Source: Diphasiastrum complanatum (taxonomy: Eukaryota; Streptophyta; Lycopodiopsida; Lycopodiales; Lycopodiaceae). From it: a stretch of DNA of 64,000 nucleotides. Location: positions 19,704,070 to 19,768,069 of the forward strand of contig CM055092.1 of the NCBI GenBank assembly GCA_029204225.1, in the 5' to 3' direction. A program made the translations under genes and the position numbers. Below, in pieces: positions 61,001-64,000 of this stretch (the stretch's first letter is position 1; each line of letters begins with the position of its first letter). The notes under the pieces are model-generated. The model did not search any database. It saw only the letters and a list, made by a program, of their open reading frames with translations, and was not told the origin of the DNA.

Positions 61001-63868
61001 CGGAACTTGACCAAAAAACAATTTCAGCAAAATATATATTATTTTTTAACGAAGGAATTGAGATAAGGAACGGAATAGTGAATCTAGGATCAGCGTGAGC
61101 TTAAGAACGTGGCTCAATAGGGAGCTGCAAGAATTTCATTAATTTTTGCCAGATTTTTTGGCTATAAGCAGCTCTGTATAAACAGCAGTCAGACAAGATA
61201 TGCATTATTGTCAGACAAGGCATGGTCATCGAGATAGAGAGTGAGTTTTCAGATATAGCACTAAATTTCATGCATAACGAAGAAAAAAGGGCCAGGTCAA
61301 CTGAATATGTGCACAGCGCAGTGGCAGACTAGCACAGCAGCAACATAAAGCCAGACTTAGAAAAAAAAAAAACACGCAAATGAGTATGATGAAGATGGAG
61401 GACGTGACAGTAACCGATAACTAGTAACTTCTTCAATTTTGTTTCTGCTTGAACTGTATGTTTTTCCACCGTTTCTGATATCTAGCATCCTGCAATGTAT
61501 TTATCAAGCGTCGCTCAATGTATTATCAAGAAGTAGGAAGATTGTGGCCAGCAGGTGACACTTCAATACGTGTCTTTTTTATTTTGGAAAAAACGTTCCG
61601 AACCCAGTATGTTCCGGAACGTACAGTACATTCTGGCCCAAAAGGGTCGGAACGGGTTTCTAGAGGGGTGGAGTTATGCCAGTTAGGATGTTATAACTTG
61701 CTAAACAAATGCATAGTAAGAAAAGCCATTGTGGAATTGTGAGCTATAGCAAGTACTCATCAGTCCTAATGCTAGTTGGGTCCCAAACTCATAGATGATC
61801 GAGTGAGGATAAGGATGTGAACTTGTGAAAGACAACTTAATAGCCTACTTTACCGATAAACTGTCAATAATGTAGAAAATCATGACATGAATAAATGAGC
61901 TGATTCTTTTCTCTGGAACTTGGATCCAACAGGTGGTTGAAATTCAGCCATACACAAACCTGTAAACCATCCTTGACAGGCTTATTGACTTGAGCTCCAA
62001 AAGCATTTTATAAAGGCCTATAGACAGACCTGTGCTATAAGGCAAAGTGCGTGTTAGCTTGTGGCACTCTCTCGTCTTCTCATCTTCTCCTGTGTTACAT
62101 AACCATCAGAAGTTTAAGTAATCTTAGGTGCCTTCCCATTTAGTTGGATCGAGTAACCTTGTAACGTTGACTGTTTGCACTCCAACGTCTTTTTGGTTTA
62201 CAGTCTATTTCTATCTATAAATGACCAGATTAATATTGCTCTAGCCTCCATGCAATGTTATTTTTGCCTATTTTCAATTTAATAAGTACCTTCTTTTGAT
62301 GCATTCATTGATAATTTCCGTGTTCATTTAACACTAACTATAACTATCCCAAAAAGAAAAAAAAAAAATTAGCCACGGGTCTTTTTTTTGCCCAAAAAAA
62401 AGAAATTTGTCGACGTTGGCATTCCAGAACATTTTGCAGCAAATCATGATCCACTGTAACAGTGGTCTATGCATATGTTCTGCAACTTAAAGCAATATTA
62501 CATGACCTAAAAATCTAGCTCTAGACTCCATGTACAAGAGTAAACGGATCAGGGTAAGCTGATATATTTTCCATGGAACAATTGAAACACTCAAATTTCA
62601 TAGAGTTTTTATTTTGGATATTCATATCACATGAGCGCTCACCAATTCGCCTCCCTAAACATGGATATCTGTGAAGTCTCGAGTTTTGGTGTAGTATTTC
62701 ACATCAGCCTGAATACAAGATGCCACCTTTGCTGCAATGTCCAAAGTTTTGACCAGGTATTGTTTTGGCCTTGATGGATGTAAACAGCACCTTCATAAAC
62801 CTGCAATAACAATATAAATATTACCTTGTAGGTCCTAAAACACTACGCTGAAAATTTAAAAATAACGTAGAAACCTAATACTACAAAGGTTCCATACCAC
62901 AGAGTCTAAGACTCATATCCATTAAATATAGCATAAGTGATAGCTACTAATTCCTACTAATATCACTGAAACCCAAGAGCATGCCACATCAATTATCACA
63001 CACTAAATATTGTATCTTGGTTCCCATTGATTTAAATGCTTCACTCTGAAGGGAAAACTCAGTCATGATAAAAAGCTCGTTTACTAGAAACAAACTCAAA
63101 TAAATGAGAAGCCTAGTTCTAATTCTACAAATGTAGTCAGGGCTTCTTTTATTTTTGTTCTATGGTTCTTGGGGCTTATTCATTCGATTGATCTAAGCAA
63201 CGGATTCATAGCATTGAACTCCATTTGGTCACCATAGTCCTGCAAGGACTAACACACAGCAAAACCTTAACCTTCTGCATCTGTCCAACCATCTAATGGA
63301 ACTTGCAAAAGGTAGAGGGAACAAGAGCCAATGCCCTCCCAGTAGCATGAAAGCTCCCTGTATTAAAAGACTGATTTCAATGTCCAGCCAAGCCTCTGAC
63401 AACATTAACATTTGTAGCAAAAATGATCGCTTATTCCAGTGAACGTTACCTGAAAAAATGCCTTGCTAGCTTCAACCTCCTCAATAGTTTCATTGGTGAT
63501 TTGATTGATTACCGTATATTTCTCACGATCAATCCCTCTCATGCTTACAATACTCGAAGGCAATTCCTGTATAAAATACAAACAACACTATGATTTAAAA
63601 TTGCTAAAGCCTTGTCAAAAGATAAAATACAGCATCAATAGTAATGTCACACTGCAACAAAATATAGCAATACTAGATCTGTTATACCTCTTCACCTATG
63701 TAACACCAGCTTTTTTTCTTGAGGACCATGATTTGGATGCTGCCCTAAGAGTCCTTTTTTGACAAGCTCTGTAACCGCCCCAGGTAGCCCAGATCCAAAA
63801 TACTCTTCATCATGAGACACTTCTAATGGAAGCTCGTAAGCAGCACAAGTTAGCTGCTGTTCTAGCAC
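42055..63868 (-). CDS. HRQ1: Hrq1-type DEAD/DEAH-box DNA helicase, 3' half, nine exons, possibly a pseudogene
   Basis: The protein belongs to superfamily 2 helicases of the Hrq1/MrfA group, which unwind DNA 3'-5' and act in interstrand crosslink repair in yeast and Arabidopsis. Minus-strand exons are 63,868-63,688, 63,566-63,450, 62,800-62,643, 59,600-59,433, 43,006-42,894, 42,769-42,646, 42,560-42,465, 42,358-42,296 and 42,150-42,055. All have GT-AG borders and consistent phases. They cover the region after the helicase core ([24 protein letters not shown]), a middle part ([29 protein letters not shown]) and the DUF1998 zinc-binding end ([37 protein letters not shown]). The ATPase motifs lie right of the window. 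Breaks: one extra base in a T7 run at 63,711-63,717, one base missing near 62,760, and TAG just before GGEL (about 62,655). Either a pseudogene or an assembly with errors. Confidence 0.85.
43007..44362. other. Intron sequence left of the Gypsy cluster
   Basis: No gene. At about 44,088-44,119 a 32-bp block (GTTGTGACAACTTACATCCT and onward to CCTTCAG) resembles the G2 leader at about 50,097-50,128, so part of this stretch is probably a decayed retroelement leader. Confidence 0.45.
44363..44717. repeat. AT-rich segment bounded by inverted GAATCGCAAAAA motifs
   Basis: The left end has AATCGCAATTCGC and GAATCGCAAAAA with a long A run. The right end has a long A run, CTGCGATTCATGAATT and TTTTTGCAATTCGCG, partly the reverse complement. 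The interior holds several AATATATT/GGACCTATAAT repeats. It may be a MITE next to the G1 LTR. Confidence 0.4.
44718..45187 (+). repeat. 5' LTR of G1
   Basis: 470 bp beginning TTACGGACTAC and ending GATCATAA, so the ends are TTAYG...CATAA rather than TG...CA. It contains a TATA-like TTTATAGGGG near 45,031. The 3' LTR of G2 (54,335-54,777) is a diverged relative with the same ends and shared blocks such as GAGTGGGGGCC and CACTATTTTCCCTC-like sequence. Confidence 0.75.
45190..45200 (+). other. Primer binding site (tRNA-iMet) of G1
   Basis: TGGTATCAGAG begins two bases after the LTR end. Confidence 0.85.
45201..45946 (+). other. G1 leader with a threefold repeat
   Basis: TTGATTGGAGGCTRTCCA occurs at 45,533, 45,613 and 45,681, each followed by a CCC-rich stretch and TTCAT, so the leader contains an irregular repeat of 68-80 bp. 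A related TTGGAGGCTGCCC block lies in the G2 leader near 49,957. No coding sequence. Confidence 0.7.
45947..46858 (+). pseudogene. Gag of G1, lacking its zinc knuckle
   Basis: I use the ATG at 45,947 ([13 protein letters not shown]). A predicted helical N-terminus ([20 protein letters not shown]) precedes the Retrotrans_gag domain ([45 protein letters not shown]). The frame then runs through a Ser/Pro-rich stretch. A deletion relative to G2 (about 400 bp) removes the CCHC knuckle and puts the protease out of frame, so the frame stops at 46,858. Confidence 0.85.
46820..49525 (+). pseudogene. Pol of G1: protease, RT, RNase H, partial integrase, several frameshifts
   Basis: The protease has [11 protein letters not shown] (about 46,865). 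RT starts near 47,313 and has [11 protein letters not shown] and [10 protein letters not shown], but the catalytic YFDD region near 47,888 is frameshifted and reads IIDN, so the last Asp is lost. RNase H ([15 protein letters not shown], about 48,311) is stopped by TAA at 48,462, and its end ([15 protein letters not shown]) is at about 48,615. Integrase has the H2C2 finger (TCDFCLRNK), [20 protein letters not shown] and DGQSEF, the D-D-E residues, and ends at 49,525. The breaks make it inactive. Confidence 0.88.
49526..49691. repeat. Tandem duplication of 76 bp (90-bp period) at the G1 break
   Basis: TGGCGCCCTACATCCGCCTC begins at 49,526 and again at 49,616. The matching part runs 76 bp with one difference by eye (GCAACCC against GCAAGCC) and is separated by 14 bp. 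This sequence replaces the rest of the G1 integrase. Confidence 0.9.
50165..54287 (+). pseudogene. Gag-pol of G2 with chromodomain, internally deleted
   Basis: A probable gag start is ATGGCTAGC at 50,165. The gag frame is readable from 50,227, and a deletion near 50,615 removes part of the capsid domain. The 50,594-52,993 frame then carries a CCHC knuckle ([14 protein letters not shown]), protease ([11 protein letters not shown]), RT with an intact YFDD (about 52,326) and RNase H ([11 protein letters not shown]). It ends at a TAG near LRYLFSV with loss of the RNase H end. The integrase part from about 53,000 lacks the H2C2 finger and the first catalytic Asp region (HRL runs into IGLPRT) but keeps [10 protein letters not shown] and DGQSEV. 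The last part is a chromodomain ([20 protein letters not shown]) ending at 54,287. Not functional. Confidence 0.9.
54335..54777 (+). repeat. 3' LTR of G2
   Basis: 443 bp from TTATGGACTCGG to TTCATAA, directly after a purine-rich GTTGGGGAGAG (polypurine tract, 54,324-54,334). A TATA-like CTATAAGTAGG lies at about 54,620. Its right end coincides with the left end of G3. Confidence 0.75.
54778..55122 (+). repeat. 5' LTR of G3
   Basis: It is very similar to 58,639-58,994 over its length, ending GGGAGTTGTAACA. It contains CTATATAG at about 54,812. Its left end differs from the 3' copy by a gap of about seven bases and lacks the TG start, so the junction with G2 has been altered. Confidence 0.85.
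55125..55136 (+). other. Primer binding site (tRNA-iMet) of G3
   Basis: TGGTATCAGAGC, two bases after the LTR end. Confidence 0.88.
55137..55689 (+). other. G3 leader with a G20 homopolymer
   Basis: No coding sequence. A run of 20 G lies at 55,544-55,563, followed by CGCCC. Confidence 0.7.
55690..58627 (+). pseudogene. Gag-pol of G3: gag, protease, RT, RNase H, many lesions
   Basis: Gag is readable from about 55,700 ([32 protein letters not shown]) with stops near 55,715 and 55,904. Its knuckle reads [14 protein letters not shown], second Cys replaced by Tyr. The protease motif reads [11 protein letters not shown], so the catalytic Asp is lost. A TAG at 57,044 precedes RT (from 57,098), which has [21 protein letters not shown] and an intact FLDD (about 57,533). 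RNase H ([15 protein letters not shown], about 58,036) shifts frame near 58,085 and continues ([15 protein letters not shown]) to 58,385. A short piece of the integrase finger region ([13 protein letters not shown]) precedes the LTR. Inactive. Confidence 0.88.
58639..58994 (+). repeat. 3' LTR of G3
   Basis: 356 bp from TGTCGCCGGCAGCACC to GGAGTTGTAACA, the standard TG...CA form. It differs from the 5' copy at scattered positions. Confidence 0.88.
59040..59303 (+). repeat. LTR-like 3' end, possibly the outer LTR of G1
   Basis: The stretch contains TCATTCATGCTTCATTGATA and ends near GAGTCTATAAC, similar to the last 40-60 bases of the G1 5' LTR (TATGCTTCATTAATT ... GATCATAAC). It may be the remnant of an LTR into which other elements inserted. 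Confidence 0.35.
59433..59600 (-). CDS. HRQ1: Helicase exon upstream of the giant intron
   Basis: 56 codons, phase 0 at both ends, from [17 protein letters not shown] through [18 protein letters not shown] and [13 protein letters not shown]. The acceptor is CTCCAG/GCTTAT and the donor CCCAG/GTTGGT. No damage. It encodes part of the segment just before the DUF1998 domain. Confidence 0.88.
59721..59902. repeat. Tandem duplication, 91-bp unit, two copies
   Basis: Units at 59,721-59,811 and 59,812-59,902 begin CAATTGCRGTCATCATC and share CTTCAGAGATAGCGATACAT. Only a handful of substitutions separate them. Confidence 0.9.
60793..61660. repeat. Cluster of TTCCGGAAC-type palindromes in the intron
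   Basis: Variants of GTTCCGGAACG occur near 60,793, 60,818, 60,843, 60,964, 60,991, 61,590, 61,611 and 61,648. At 60,964-61,006 a perfect 16-bp inverted repeat (GTTCCGGAACGGAACG and CGTTCCGTTCCGGAAC) encloses 11 bases. GGGTGGAG occurs beside the motif near both ends (about 60,946 and 61,666). It resembles the terminal regions of a small DNA transposon, but no transposase is present. Confidence 0.6.
62643..62800 (-). pseudogene. HRQ1: Damaged helicase exon
   Basis: 158 nt where 159 would keep frame. The start reads [12 protein letters not shown] and the later part reads [15 protein letters not shown] and [13 protein letters not shown], but these are in different frames, with one base missing near 62,760. 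A TAG then follows DIHV before GGEL, although GGEL is in phase with the next exon. Acceptor (TTGCAG/GTTTAT) and donor (GAATTG/GTGAGC) are good. Confidence 0.8.
62801..63449 (-). other. 649-bp helicase intron
   Basis: No feature seen inside; the open frame at 63,420-63,229 on the minus strand does not match the helicase. Confidence 0.7.
63450..63868 (-). CDS. HRQ1: Two helicase exons after the ATPase core
   Basis: Exon 63,868-63,688 reads [19 protein letters not shown] and [10 protein letters not shown] one-base surplus in the A7 run (T7 on the plus strand, 63,711-63,717) shifts it before the family motif SWCYIGEE, which is in phase with the next exon. Exon 63,566-63,450 is intact, reading [17 protein letters not shown] and [11 protein letters not shown]. 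The intron between is 121 bp. Confidence 0.85.
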
Positions 63869-64000
63869 CTGCACTCACTACAGTATGAGCACGACTTACA
63901 GCTCAACAAAATTTCCAAAACAGAAAACATTATAGATGTGACAATTGAGAGCTGAAAATTCAAAGAACAGACAAAAACTTGTGTGAAGAGAAGCAATGCA

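Larger units (their letters stand above)
59601..62642 (-). other. 3.0-kb helicase intron
   Basis: Holds a 91-bp tandem duplication (59,721-59,902) and a cluster of TTCCGGAAC palindromes (60,793-61,660). No exon or element coding region was recognised. Confidence 0.7.

Noticed and set aside
63229-63420. Minus-strand frame as an extra helicase exon
   Set aside because: The flanking exons join directly (AFFQ to VYEGAVY) in the order seen in the family, so no coding sequence is missing here.

Overview
This is nuclear DNA of a land plant, very probably a vascular plant with a large, repeat-rich genome. The evidence is a complete plant-type HMG-CoA reductase gene with four exons, plant-type Ty1/Copia and chromodomain-bearing Ty3/Gypsy retrotransposons, GT-AG introns (one over 16 kb) and very long AG/CT microsatellites. 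A fern or gymnosperm would fit; the species cannot be fixed from the sequence alone.

Layout. 1-9.4 kb is a graveyard of Copia pieces: a rearranged element (1-2989) whose gag is forward and whose pol is inverted and partly duplicated, a minus-strand integrase-RT-RNase H remnant (about 4230-7080), and head to head with it a plus-strand gag-protease-integrase remnant (about 7150-9380). 9.4-17 kb is non-coding, with three long AG/CT tracts and small repeats. 17,007-22,841 is a full-length Copia element with two 590-bp LTRs and a perfect GAAAA target duplication; its polyprotein is broken by two frameshifts and one stop. 23.2-26.0 kb is the 5' half of a minus-strand Gypsy element (gag, leader, tRNA-Arg-like primer site, LTR).

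Host genes. HMGR (minus strand, exons within 28,818-31,093) is intact and encodes 572 residues with all four catalytic residues. Its product makes mevalonate at the ER. From 42,055 to beyond the right edge, also on the minus strand, lies the 3' half of a gene for an Hrq1-type superfamily 2 DNA helicase with a C-terminal DUF1998 zinc-binding domain. I rebuilt nine exons with canonical splice sites. One intron (43,007-59,432; 16,426 bp) holds three chromovirus-like Gypsy elements, all antisense to the gene: G1 (5' LTR to integrase, 44,718-49,525), G2 (leader to 3' LTR, about 49,692-54,777) and G3 (both LTRs, integrase core deleted, about 54,778-58,994). Two visible helicase exons carry frameshifts and one an in-frame stop, so this copy is either a pseudogene or affected by sequence errors.

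The two host genes have no obvious functional link; they are neighbours in the same orientation about 11 kb apart. I found no convincing new multi-gene system. The points most worth a second look are the helicase gene split by nested retrotransposons and its lesions, a Copia remnant in one unbroken frame with seven stops and no frameshift, a dense TGCATG cluster at 3414-3566, a near-perfect 104-nt hairpin at 32,597-32,700, and two palindromic motif clusters (14.5 kb and 60.8-61.7 kb).
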